Below, piece by piece: positions 17,926 to 25,664 of a stretch of 39,955 bases of DNA; positions within the stretch are counted from its first letter, which is position 1, and each line of letters begins with the position of its first letter. The translations under genes were made by a program, and so were the position numbers. The DNA is from Acidobacteriota bacterium (GTDB lineage: Bacteria > Acidobacteriota > Thermoanaerobaculia > Multivoradales > J023), in assembly GCA_029263395.1 (NCBI GenBank), contig JAJCXO010000116.1:1-39955 (forward strand), given 5' to 3'. The notes below the pieces were generated by a model. The model did no database searches. It was given only the letters and a program-made list of their open reading frames with translations, and was not told where the DNA came from.

Positions 17926-17981
17926 AAACCGTTTCAGTTGGCATTGCACGAGCGGGCACCGGTGACTGAAACGGTTTCAGT
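17926..17981. promoter_or_regulatory. Paired inverted repeats, operator-like or terminator hairpin
   Basis: AAACCGTTTCAGT (17926-17938) pairs perfectly with ACTGAAACGGTTT (17965-17977) across a 26-base loop. The right arm is itself an odd-centred palindrome, ACTGAAAC-G-GTTTCAGT (17965-17981), resembling LacI/GalR-family operators. Lying 50 bases after the propeller-esterase stop with no T-run, it could be a terminator hairpin or a double operator for the patatin gene. Confidence 0.45.
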
Positions 17982-18045
17982 GAACACTGTCCAAGACGAG
18001 CTACCTGTATCCGTTCCCGAGCCCGTGGTAGCGTCATCCGCAGAC

Positions 18046-18210
18046 CTAGTGCCCTGTTTGAGTATTCCCTTCCGCTATTTTCGGTCTTTCTTGCGCCTGA
18101 CAGCGTTACGCCTCCTCTAAAGAGCCCCACTATTCCTGCGTCGGCAAGCCTTGTCAGTCACAAGAGATCCTCGAGAATATTCGGAAGGTTCTAATCAAAC
18201 AGGGCACTAG
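18046..18210. mobile_element. MITE-like element, 165 bp, with perfect 16-bp terminal inverted repeats
   Basis: The left end CTAGTGCCCTGTTTGA (18046-18061) is the exact reverse complement of the right end TCAAACAGGGCACTAG (18195-18210). Similarity continues inward (both ends have CCTTCCG and then an AT-rich stretch), giving imperfect repeats of ~36 bp. The outermost TA dinucleotides fit an IS630/Tc1-type TA target duplication. There is no transposase inside, so it would need one in trans. It sits just before the patatin gene and may supply or disrupt its promoter. Confidence 0.75.
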
Positions 18211-18268
18211 CGTTGACTTGTCATCCCCCTCGGCTGGTGGAACCAGCGCCCTGCCATCAGGAGAACCC

Positions 18269-19456
18269 GTGACTTCAACTCAGGATCAAGCCGTCGTACT
18301 GTCCGGTGGCGGTGCCAACGGCGCTTATGAAATCGGCGTCCTCGAGGCGCTGTTCGAACGCCACGAGTCCGTTGAGGGTGACTTTAGCCCTGGCATCTAC
18401 ACCGGCACTTCGGTGGGTACCTTCAACGCTGCTTTCATGGCTTCGCCACGAGACGGTGAGAGCCCAACGGCGACTCTCGAACGGCTCCGGAATGTGTGGA
18501 CGCAGAACATCGCAGCCCACCCCGAGAACGGTGGCAACGGAGTCTTCCGTATCAAGGCGGATCCCCTCCCCCTGCTGAATCCGTCGTATCTAGCCAAACA
18601 TCCCACACAGTCGCTGGGAGAGTTCTTTCGTGGCGGGCTGTCACTGGCTACGGACACGGTTTCCCGCGCCGCATACTTCAGTCGCCAACTGACCCGTTCC
18701 CCACTACATGACCTAGGCGAACTGCTGCGCCTACCCGATCTGTCCTCGTTCATTTCGGTGGCGCCACTCGAGCAACTGGTCAAGGCGAATATCGATTTGG
18801 CACGACTGCGAAACTCGCAGATCGACTTTCGTTGTGTGGCCACCGACTGGACCCATGCCAAGCCCGAGATGTTCACGCGAGACGAGATGAGCGATGCGGA
18901 GGGGCACGCCATCATCCGCGCCTCAGCAGCCATTCCTGCAATTTTCCCCGAGGTTGTCATCGGTGGCACTCACTACGTCGACGGTGGCGTTACGATGAAC
19001 ACACCGCTGCAACCCGCCATCGACGCCTGGCGCGCCAACCCTGACCGCAGCGCGGAGCTGACCTTGTACGTAATTTACCTCGATCCAGCCCTGGCCGCGA
19101 TCCCTTTGCCAGAGGTCTCGAGCACCCTCGACGTCAGCGCACGGATGTTGCTCACGTTGATGGCCTACAACGCCAACACCAACATCGAAAGCGCGGCGGT
19201 CGAGAATCCGAAAATCCGAGCCCAATTGGAAGCCGCTGGTATCGACAAGACGGCCACCAGCCAGCCGGGCTCAGGTCAAGATCAGGAACAGCCGATCTTG
19301 ACGATCCATCGCTACCGGCCAACCGCCGCGGCCGCGGGAGGGCTACTCGGTTTACTCGAGTTCACCACTGAGCACATTGGGCAGCTGATCGCGCAGGGGC
19401 TTCAAGATGGCCGTGGCCACAACTGCCAGCAAGCCGGCTGTGTGGTTCCTTCCTGA
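18269..19456 (+). CDS. Patatin-like phospholipase
   Basis: 395 residues from GTG at 18269, preferred over TTG at 18218 because AGGAG (18259-18263) lies 5 bases before it. It is a serine acyl hydrolase with a Ser-Asp dyad acting on lipid esters. Visible are the oxyanion loop GGGANG (13-18), the nucleophile motif GTSVG with Ser48, and the catalytic Asp in DGG at residue 238. It has no signal peptide, so it is likely cytosolic or membrane-associated. A C-terminal region (~330-395) with Gly/Ala-rich helix AAAAGGLLGLLEF is outside the core. It stands alone, downstream of the MITE and convergent with endonuclease V. A weak GAGATC/GATCTC hairpin (19468-19493) lies between them. Confidence 0.92.
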   Translation: MTSTQDQAVVLSGGGANGAYEIGVLEALFERHESVEGDFSPGIYTGTSVGTFNAAFMASPRDGESPTATLERLRNVWTQNIAAHPENGGNGVFRIKADPLPLLNPSYLAKHPTQSLGEFFRGGLSLATDTVSRAAYFSRQLTRSPLHDLGELLRLPDLSSFISVAPLEQLVKANIDLARLRNSQIDFRCVATDWTHAKPEMFTRDEMSDAEGHAIIRASAAIPAIFPEVVIGGTHYVDGGVTMNTPLQPAIDAWRANPDRSAELTLYVIYLDPALAAIPLPEVSSTLDVSARMLLTLMAYNANTNIESAAVENPKIRAQLEAAGIDKTATSQPGSGQDQEQPILTIHRYRPTAAAAGGLLGLLEFTTEHIGQLIAQGLQDGRGHNCQQAGCVVPS

Positions 19457-19491
19457 GTGCTTGACAGGAGATCTTCGACAGCAACCGGATC

Positions 19492-20028
19492 TCAGAATTC
19501 GAGTCGAGCGTCGGATCGAGCCTCGTCTTCCAACCACTTTCGGCACAGCTGATCGGCCCGCTTGAGCAGTGTTGGCAAACGAAACTCCCCATACATGGAG
19601 GCGACCGCAGCGGCAGCGTCTTCGATCATCATCCCCTCAGCGGTCACCAACAAGGGGCGAGCGCTGCTCCCCCGCAGCACATGCGCTGCATGAGCCGCGC
19701 CCTGGAAGATGTGTTTGGCGACGCCGACTATTGCCGTTCTGCCATCAAGTGCCTCGAAGAGGTGGGCGCCGAGCCCCTTCCGCCCATTGCCATCAAGCCA
19801 GACATAACCATCCACGACGATGATCGAAGGCGGTTCGTCGAGAAGCTCCAAGACCGCTAAAACGCAAGGCAGCTCTCGTCGCCAGAACTCGCCGGGCTTG
19901 TAGGGTGCGATGTCATGAACCAACGTTGCCACCTCATTCATAGGCTCGACGTCGGTCCAATTGTCGAAGCTCACGCAAGCAACGGCAGCAACTTCGTCTC
20001 GGTAGTGTGCGTCTATGGCTGTGATCAT
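19492..20028 (-). CDS. nfi: Endonuclease V (deoxyinosine 3' endonuclease), short form
   Basis: 178 residues against ~220 for E. coli Nfi; the missing part is the N-terminus. It cuts DNA near deoxyinosine and so repairs deaminated adenine. All three metal-binding acidic residues are present: Asp6 in AIDAHY, Glu52 in RELP and Asp73 in VVDGYVWLDGNGRKGLGAHL. Also present are the GVAKHIF and RGSSARPLLVTAEG motifs and the C-terminal MYGEFRLPTLLKRADQL. ATG at 20028 has no clear ribosome-binding site. The frame stays open upstream (ending DRRRIDSHAT) but without a good start codon, so the true start may be non-canonical. The nearest gene on either side is unrelated. Confidence 0.85.
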   Translation of the reverse strand: MITAIDAHYRDEVAAVACVSFDNWTDVEPMNEVATLVHDIAPYKPGEFWRRELPCVLAVLELLDEPPSIIVVDGYVWLDGNGRKGLGAHLFEALDGRTAIVGVAKHIFQGAAHAAHVLRGSSARPLLVTAEGMMIEDAAAAVASMYGEFRLPTLLKRADQLCRKWLEDEARSDARLEF

Positions 20029-20266
20029 GGTGGCGTGCGAGTCTATCCGCCGCCGATCAGGACGGCACGGCGCAAGCAGGACCTGAACTGCAGCTTGCAG
20101 GAGTCCCGGCTGAACTATGGCAACAGCCGCCTTTTACTCCCTTTTTACCTCCGCACCGCACCCTCTGCCTACGCGACACCGTAAGTTAAGCACATGCACC
20201 CTTCAAACATGCCGACGCCCCGATTTCCCAAGTCGGCGGTTAAGGATTCAGCGGCACTGAGCTCGG

Positions 20267-20329
20267 TGAGACCGCCCGCCACGGTACCAGCGTCGCTTGC
20301 GCCCGGAGTTGGCGGGACGTAGGATCTCA
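20267..20329 (+). promoter_or_regulatory. Structured leader candidate upstream of the propeller pair
   Basis: Nested complementarity: TGAGA (20267-20271) with TCTCA (20325-20329), enclosing CCCGCCA (20275-20281) with TGGCGGG (20310-20316). A second GGCGGG at 20330-20335 could compete for the same CCCGCC, an arrangement that would allow alternative folding. It lies 60 bases before the start at 20390. It does not match a riboswitch class I recognise. The rest of 20029-20389 holds no gene. Confidence 0.35.
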
Positions 20330-20389
20330 GGCGGGTGCACGTCACCCGAATTCCCCAAACAAATTTCAAGTGACGAAAGAGAGCCCAGG

Positions 20390-22630
20390 ATGCGTACGCA
20401 AGCAGTCATGAACGACCTTCGCCTTCGAGCTTTGGCCCTCGCCTTGCTGATGGCCGTAGCGACGATCTCCCCTGCCGGGGCCGAGGAATGGACCCATTGG
20501 CGTGGTCCACACCAGAACGGTGTGTCGCCGGAAACCGACCTGATCTCTTCGTGGTCGGTGGATGGAGAGAATCTGATCTGGAAGGCTGACTTCACCGGCC
20601 GGTCGACGGCGGCGGTGTTCGATGGCCGAGCTTGCGCCATCGGCCGCGACGGTGAAGGCATCCTGCGCCAGGAAGTCATCGTGTGCTGGAACGCCGAAAC
20701 CGGCGCCAAGATGTGGGAATACCGCTCGACGGCACACAACACCTTCGTACCGTGGCAGCGCCTGGGTTGGGCATCGGTGGCCGGTGACGCCGAAACCGGC
20801 TATCTGTTCGCCAACACCTCAGATGGTTTGATGATTGCACTCGACCGCGAGGGTAAGCCAGTGTGGCAATGGCGGATGGCGGAAGATGTCGGGCGCTACT
20901 CGGGTTACGGCGGGCGCACCCACACCCCGATCGTCGACGAAGATCGCGTCATTGTGGCCGCCATCAACACCAGTTGGGGCACTCACGGTGGTCGGCCGAG
21001 CATGCGCTACTGGGCCTTCGACAAACGGACAGGTGATGTGCGTTTCGCTGCTAAACCATCGCCGTTCTCGAAGGATGCGAACACCATGTCGACTCCGGTG
21101 ATTGCAGTGGTCGACGGTGAACGCCTCTTGATTGGCGCCAGCTCGGACGGTTTCGTTTACGCCATCAACGCCCGCACTGGCGAGTCGCGCTGGTCTTTCC
21201 AGCTCAGCCAGATTTCACTCAACGCCGGGGTGGCGGTGGCGGATGGTCGAGTATTTGCGTCACACAGTGAAGAGAATGTCGACACCGGTACCATGGGCCG
21301 GATCGTCGCGATCGATGCCACGGGCAGAGGTGAGGCGGGTGAAGTGTGGCGTATCCCTGACGTCAAGGCCGGCTTCGGTACACCATTGGTCCACAACGGT
21401 CGGGTTTACCAAATGGACAACTCAGCCAACCTGCACGCGATTGACGCAGCAACCGGCGAGATCCATTGGACGCACAACATTGGGACCGTCGGCAAGAGCG
21501 GTCCGGTGTGGGCGGACGGCAAGATTTACGTCACCGAAGTCAATGGCAAGTTTCACATCTTGAAAGATGCGGGGGATCACGCGGAAGTCCTCGACAGCGA
21601 AGAGATCAAGATGTCGGACGGCTCCCGTGCCGCTGAGATCTACGCTTCGCCGGCGATCGCGTACGGCCGGATCTATTTTGCCACCGAAGACGGTTTCTTC
21701 TGCTTGGGTGACAAGTCCAAGCCATTCAAACAAACTCCGAGTGCACCGGTCGACCTGGGCGAAAAGCCTGTAGCTGCCGATGCCAAGCCGGCCGTGATCC
21801 ATGTCGTTCCGGCGGAGGTTGTAACGTTGATCGATGGGCCGATCGACTTCAAGGTCCGAGCGTATGATGCTGCTGGGCACTTCCTTGGCGAAAAGCCAGC
21901 CACTAGCTGGAGCCTGAAGGGCCTGGACGGCAAAGTCACCAACAACGGCAAACTGACCCTCAACGACGTCCACGGCATGCAGGTGGGTTATGTGGTGGCC
22001 AAACTCGGGGATGTCGAAGGCGAAGCACGGGTTCGCGCTGCCGGCTCTCTACCATGGACCGAAGACTTCGAAAGCTTGGAGCCTGGACCAGCTCCCAAGG
22101 GTGGCTTCCCCGCCGGCTGGTTGGGTCGTGGAAAGAAAGCCAACGTCCAAGTCATCGACGGCAACAAAGTGTTGGTACAACCCAACCCCAAAAGCTTCGC
22201 TCCGCGAGCGGTGATGTACACCGGTATCTCGGCGATGAAGGACTACACCATTCAGGCAGACATCTTCGCGACCGCAAAAGGCAAGCGGAAGCCGGAGCTT
22301 GGATTGATCAACAGTGGCTACACGTTTCTCGCCGCCGGCATCCAACAGCGACTCGAGATCCGTTCCTGGGGATCCGAGTTGCGGATGATGAAACGTCAAG
22401 ACTTCGCTTTTGACGTCGAGACCTGGTACACCATGAAGGTGCGTGTCGACCAGGAAGACAACCAAGCCGTGGTCCGTGGCAAGATCTGGAAGCGCGACGA
22501 AGCTGAGCCCGCGGACTGGACGTTCACGGTTACCGATCCCCTACCGATCCGTCAGGGTGCGCCTGGGCTTTACGGTTTTACTCCGGTAGATGGCTACTTC
22601 GACAACGTCAAAATCACCGCTAGCAAATAG
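20390..22630 (+). CDS. Secreted PQQ-like beta-propeller protein with C-terminal lectin-like domain
   Basis: 746 residues from ATG at 20390, chosen because a signal peptide follows (hydrophobic ~14-30, ending GA|EEW); the open frame extends to 20297 but would bury it. Residues ~34-470 form an eight-bladed BamB/quinoprotein-like propeller starting with WTHWRGPHQNGVSPE and repeating AIDAATGEIHW-type blades. Residues ~490-570 look like an Ig-like domain (VIHVVPAEVVTLIDGPIDFKV), and ~570-746 a concanavalin/3-keto-disaccharide-hydrolase-like jelly roll (WTEDFESLEPG, GLYGFTPVDGYFDNVKI). Without the helical dehydrogenase signatures it is more likely a binding protein than a PQQ-dependent dehydrogenase. 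It pairs with the next propeller gene 46 bases downstream. Confidence 0.85.
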   Translation: MRTQAVMNDLRLRALALALLMAVATISPAGAEEWTHWRGPHQNGVSPETDLISSWSVDGENLIWKADFTGRSTAAVFDGRACAIGRDGEGILRQEVIVCWNAETGAKMWEYRSTAHNTFVPWQRLGWASVAGDAETGYLFANTSDGLMIALDREGKPVWQWRMAEDVGRYSGYGGRTHTPIVDEDRVIVAAINTSWGTHGGRPSMRYWAFDKRTGDVRFAAKPSPFSKDANTMSTPVIAVVDGERLLIGASSDGFVYAINARTGESRWSFQLSQISLNAGVAVADGRVFASHSEENVDTGTMGRIVAIDATGRGEAGEVWRIPDVKAGFGTPLVHNGRVYQMDNSANLHAIDAATGEIHWTHNIGTVGKSGPVWADGKIYVTEVNGKFHILKDAGDHAEVLDSEEIKMSDGSRAAEIYASPAIAYGRIYFATEDGFFCLGDKSKPFKQTPSAPVDLGEKPVAADAKPAVIHVVPAEVVTLIDGPIDFKVRAYDAAGHFLGEKPATSWSLKGLDGKVTNNGKLTLNDVHGMQVGYVVAKLGDVEGEARVRAAGSLPWTEDFESLEPGPAPKGGFPAGWLGRGKKANVQVIDGNKVLVQPNPKSFAPRAVMYTGISAMKDYTIQADIFATAKGKRKPELGLINSGYTFLAAGIQQRLEIRSWGSELRMMKRQDFAFDVETWYTMKVRVDQEDNQAVVRGKIWKRDEAEPADWTFTVTDPLPIRQGAPGLYGFTPVDGYFDNVKITASK

Positions 22631-22676
22631 CAGTTCTGGACTGCATAGCGTTCAAGACTAGACAAAGGAACCCGAT

Positions 22677-24179
22677 ATGAAGAAATTTTCAACCCCTGCC
22701 CTGCTCCTGCTGTTGATGGGCCTGGCCGCCACTCTGCCAGTCTTCGCCAGCGACAAGAACGTTGTGATGTTCGGCGATGGCCCCAACCGCAACATGGTCG
22801 ATCGGTCGGCCAAGGGTCTGCCCACTGAGTGGGACATCAAGACCGGTAAGAATGTCAAATGGTCCCAGCCGGTAGGCTCACAGTCCTACGCAGGGCCGGT
22901 GATCTCGGGCGGTAAAGTTTTTGTCGGCACCAACAACGAGGGCCTGCGTGATCCCAAGCTGACCAAGGACCGCGGCGTCATCATGGCTTTCGACGAGAAA
23001 ACCGGGGAGTTCTTGTGGCAGATCACCCACACCAAGCTGCCCGAGTCCAAGCTCCATGATTGGCCGCTACAGGGAGTGTGTTCGACACCGGTAATCGAAG
23101 GCGATCGGCTCTACTACGTATCGAATCGCGCTGAGTTCGTAGCACTCGACACCGAGGGCTTCCGTGACGGTGAGAATGATGGGCCCTACAAGGACGAGAC
23201 CGAGACCGGCGAGTTCGCGGGCGACATCATCTGGAAGTACGACCTGATCGGCGAGCTCGACGTTTTCCCCCACAACTTGGCTGCGGGATCGCCGTTGCTG
23301 GTGGGTGACATTGTCTACGCCTCCACGGGTACTGGCGTCGACGAAGCCCACGTCAACGTACCGGTGCCCTATGCCCCGTCGCTGGTAGCGCTCAACAAGA
23401 AGACCGGCGAACTGGTGTGGGAAGACGCTACACCGGACGAGAACGTCCTGCACGGCACCTGGTCGAACCCGAGCTACGGCAACATCAAAGGTCGTGAGCA
23501 GGTGATCTTCCCCGCTGGAGATGGCTGGGTTTATTCCTTTGAGCCCAAAACCGGCAAGATTCTGTGGAAGTTCGACGCCAATCCCAAAGACTCAGTGTGG
23601 CGCCTCGGTGGTTCTGGTACCCGCAACAACATCATCTCGATGGCAGTGGTCTACGACGACAAAGCCTATGTCGGCGTCGGCCAGGACCCCGAACATGGTG
23701 AAGCGCCGGGTCACTTCTACGCCATTGATGCAACCTTGTCCGGGGACATCACCGACAAGGGCAAAATCTGGACCCGTGACGGCGAGGACTTCAATCGCAC
23801 GATCTCGAGTGCAGCGATCAAAGACGACATCATCTACATCTCGGATCTTTCTGGTTTCCTCTACGCTCTCGACGCGCAGACCGGCAAGCACTACTGGACT
23901 TACGACGTGTTTGCAGCGGTGTGGGGCTCGGCGTTTGTCGCCGACGGCAAGGTCTACATCGGTGACGAAGATGGCGACGTTGCAGTGCTGAAGGAAGGCA
24001 AAGGCAAAAATGGCGAGCCGGAGTTGCTCAGTGAAATGAACCTTGGTGCCGCCGCTTACACCACGCCGGTCGCGAATGGCAAAACCTTGTATGTGCTGGC
24101 CCGCAACCGATTGTTCGCCTTCGAAGAGGGTGCGATGACCAAGCCCGAAGAGAAGAAGGCATCCAAGCCTGGTAAGTAG
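22677..24179 (+). CDS. Secreted PQQ-like beta-propeller protein
   Basis: 500 residues; ATG at 22677 with AAAGGA 8 bases upstream and a classic signal peptide (MKKFSTPALLLLLMG to the VFA|SD cleavage site, about residue 25). The rest is one propeller with blades such as IMAFDEKTGEFLWQI, LVALNKKTGELVWED, SFEPKTGKILWKFD and YALDAQTGKHYWTYD. The C-terminus is short and Lys-rich. It has no membrane helix or cytochrome CxxCH motif. It lies 46 bases after the other propeller gene and is followed by a strong hairpin, so the two probably form one transcript. Similar proteins in Planctomycetes and Acidobacteria are usually annotated only as PQQ-binding-like. Whether PQQ is bound cannot be read from sequence. 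Confidence 0.88.
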   Translation: MKKFSTPALLLLLMGLAATLPVFASDKNVVMFGDGPNRNMVDRSAKGLPTEWDIKTGKNVKWSQPVGSQSYAGPVISGGKVFVGTNNEGLRDPKLTKDRGVIMAFDEKTGEFLWQITHTKLPESKLHDWPLQGVCSTPVIEGDRLYYVSNRAEFVALDTEGFRDGENDGPYKDETETGEFAGDIIWKYDLIGELDVFPHNLAAGSPLLVGDIVYASTGTGVDEAHVNVPVPYAPSLVALNKKTGELVWEDATPDENVLHGTWSNPSYGNIKGREQVIFPAGDGWVYSFEPKTGKILWKFDANPKDSVWRLGGSGTRNNIISMAVVYDDKAYVGVGQDPEHGEAPGHFYAIDATLSGDITDKGKIWTRDGEDFNRTISSAAIKDDIIYISDLSGFLYALDAQTGKHYWTYDVFAAVWGSAFVADGKVYIGDEDGDVAVLKEGKGKNGEPELLSEMNLGAAAYTTPVANGKTLYVLARNRLFAFEEGAMTKPEEKKASKPGK

Positions 24180-24205
24180 ACGAAGACTCGATAGGTAGGC
24201 GCTGA

Positions 24206-24228
24206 CGCGAGGGGGTATCCCCCTCGCG
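24206..24228 (+). terminator. Strong hairpin after the propeller pair
   Basis: CGCGAGGGGG-TAT-CCCCCTCGCG is a perfect 10-bp G/C stem with a 3-base loop, 26 bases after the stop at 24179. No T-run follows. It is probably a terminator or 3' stabiliser separating the propeller pair from the ligase gene. Confidence 0.65.
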
Positions 24229-24267
24229 ATGAGTTTCCGACCTTGCGGGACTGCTCAACCGTCATCC

Positions 24268-24309
24268 CGGTTCAGGTGCCGTTCTTGCCGGTTCAGGCGC
24301 TGTTCTTGG
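24268..24309. repeat. Two 21-bp direct repeats before the ligase gene
   Basis: Unit 24268-24288 is repeated at 24289-24309 with 3 changes (core CGGTTCAGG, then GTTCTTG). It lies 38 bases before the GTG start of the ligase and could be a tandem binding site in its promoter or leader. Confidence 0.55.
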
Positions 24310-24347
24310 ATGGGATCTAGCCTTAGGAAATACGAAGAGGAACCACG

Positions 24348-25430
24348 GTGAACGACACTTCTCTTTCTACTCTTGTCGCCGCGACGCGGGAACGCCTCGA
24401 CGCCCACGTCCGGGATATTGTCGAGTGGCATTTCAATCCCGCCACGGGATGTCCGTTCTGGCTCGAGAAAGCGGCAGAGTTCGACTTTGATCCGCGCGTT
24501 GATGTCAAAGGTTACGACGACCTCAAGCTTTTCGGTCACTTTGAGGATGAATGGCTGCGCGGCGGCCCAGTGCGGCGCTGGGTACCCAAGGGGCTTGCCG
24601 GACAGCCACTCTACGTCTTTGAGACTGGGGGCTCGACCGGCATTCCCAAGAGTCGGATCAACATTCATGACTTCGAGACCGATTACGAAGTTTTTGGGGA
24701 TTCGTTGTCGGACGACACGTTCCCCCCCGGCAGCGATTGGCTGATGCTCGGCCCCACCGGCCCGAGACGACTGCGACTGGCGATCGAACATTTGGCGCAG
24801 CATCGCGACGGAATCTCATTCCATGTTGATCTTGATCCACGCTGGGTCTCGAAACTGGTCAAGAAGTCCCGTTGGGACGAGCTTGATGCCTACAAAGAAC
24901 ATGTCAGCGATCAAGCGCTCAAGATCATCCGAGCGCACGAGATCAGCTGTCTGTTCACCACCCCTAAGCTGCTCGAACATCTCTGTGGCAAGCTGGACAT
25001 CGTCAAAGCGGGCATTACCGGAATCTTCTGTGGTGGCACTGAGATGAACGCTGAGTTCCATCGGTTCGCCCGCGAAGAGCTGGTGCCGGGAGCCGACTTC
25101 ATCCCGGTCTACGGCAATACGTTGATGGGCCTGGCCCGCGGCGGCCCTTTTGATCCGGTTGCCAAGGACTACACCATTACGTATTACCCGCCACTACCTC
25201 GGGCAACCTTCGAGATCGTCGACCCAGACGACCTCGATCAGTCGGTGCCCTATGGCGAGACCGGGCGGGTCCTGCTGACGACTCTGACCAAGGAGTTCTT
25301 CATGCCGCGTTTCGCTGAACGCGACGAAGGCGAGCGTGCTGCGCCGACGGAACTCTATCCGTGGGACGGAGTGAGCAATTTGCGTCTGTTCTCGCGCTTT
25401 GCCAAGTCGGTTGCGGTCGGAGTCTACTGA
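24348..25430 (+). CDS. Adenylate-forming enzyme lacking the C-terminal lid (EhpF/PaaK-like)
   Basis: 360 residues; GTG at 24348 with AGAGG 8 bases upstream. ANL-superfamily motifs are ordered as in phenylacetate-CoA ligases: the P-loop TGGSTGIPKS (93-102), FCGGTEM (227-233), VYGNTLMG (254-261) and GETGRVLLTT (303-312). The protein ends at LRLFSRFAKSVAVGVY, so the ~110-residue C-terminal lid that normally closes for the second half-reaction is missing. EphF-type naming aside, a ~41-kDa lid-less homologue, EhpF of Pantoea griseoluteic-acid (phenazine) synthesis, is the closest precedent I know; it works with EhpG in reducing a ring carboxylate. Here the next plus-strand gene is an aldehyde dehydrogenase-fold reductase. 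Likely role is activation of an aromatic or other carboxylic acid as acyl-AMP; the substrate is unknown. Confidence 0.82.
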   Translation: MNDTSLSTLVAATRERLDAHVRDIVEWHFNPATGCPFWLEKAAEFDFDPRVDVKGYDDLKLFGHFEDEWLRGGPVRRWVPKGLAGQPLYVFETGGSTGIPKSRINIHDFETDYEVFGDSLSDDTFPPGSDWLMLGPTGPRRLRLAIEHLAQHRDGISFHVDLDPRWVSKLVKKSRWDELDAYKEHVSDQALKIIRAHEISCLFTTPKLLEHLCGKLDIVKAGITGIFCGGTEMNAEFHRFAREELVPGADFIPVYGNTLMGLARGGPFDPVAKDYTITYYPPLPRATFEIVDPDDLDQSVPYGETGRVLLTTLTKEFFMPRFAERDEGERAAPTELYPWDGVSNLRLFSRFAKSVAVGVY

Positions 25431-25481
25431 GGAGCTGGCGAAACGCTGAGCGGATCGCCGAAGAATCGAGCGAGTTTTAGT

Positions 25482-25527
25482 CGAGCCCGGAACACCGACT
25501 TCTACTCGAAGTCGATCTCCGGGCTCG
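25482..25527. terminator. Shared bidirectional terminator hairpin
   Basis: The outer stem CGAGCCCGGA (25482-25491) / TCCGGGCTCG (25518-25527) is perfect over 10 bp; the inner stem CGACTTC (25496-25502) / GAAGTCG (25508-25514) is perfect over 7 bp with loop TACTC. It lies between the ligase stop (25430, plus) and the tiny-gene stop (25537, minus), as expected of a terminator serving two convergent transcripts. T-runs are absent on both sides. Confidence 0.7.
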
Positions 25528-25536
25528 TTGACTCGC

Positions 25537-25602
25537 TTATGTGAGCGGTCCTCCGGAATCACCATTGTTGGCACCGGAACGGACCTGAGTTTGAATCTTC
25601 AT
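25537..25602 (-). CDS. 21-residue peptide gene, unknown; possible modified-peptide precursor
   Basis: ATG at 25602 to TAA at 25537. The peptide begins MKIQTQVRSG, continues ANN and ends GDSGGPLT; it has no Cys, Trp or Tyr and is Gly/Ser/Asn-rich at the C-terminus. AGAAGGAG (plus-strand 25610-25617) is a near-perfect Shine-Dalgarno 7 bases before the ATG; the in-frame upstream ATG is too close to use it. The stop is 10 bases from a strong hairpin. Its neighbours are an adenylating enzyme (convergent) and an operon with a radical SAM enzyme (divergent). The GDSGGP string matches the serine-protease active-site consensus, but in 21 residues that is coincidence. A ribosomally made, modified peptide (RiPP) precursor, a leader peptide or a signalling peptide are all possible. 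No function is assigned. Confidence 0.6.
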   Translation of the reverse strand: MKIQTQVRSGANNGDSGGPLT

Positions 25603-25664
25603 GAGCATGCTCCTTCTGTCGCAGGTTGCTAAATCGTCGACTCAGCCCTCGTCGGTGGTCGACA

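Noticed and set aside
18218-18268. Longer patatin reading from TTG at 18218.
   Set aside because: GTG at 18269 has AGGAG at the right distance, and the extra 17 residues are low-complexity Ser/Gly/Pro with no family match.
20028-20389. Additional small genes in the gap before the propeller pair.
   Set aside because: Open frames on either strand lack ribosome-binding sites and match no family; only the structured leader candidate is kept.
25537-25566. GDSGGP in the tiny peptide as a serine-protease active site.
   Set aside because: A 21-residue peptide cannot form the protease fold; the match to the consensus is coincidental.
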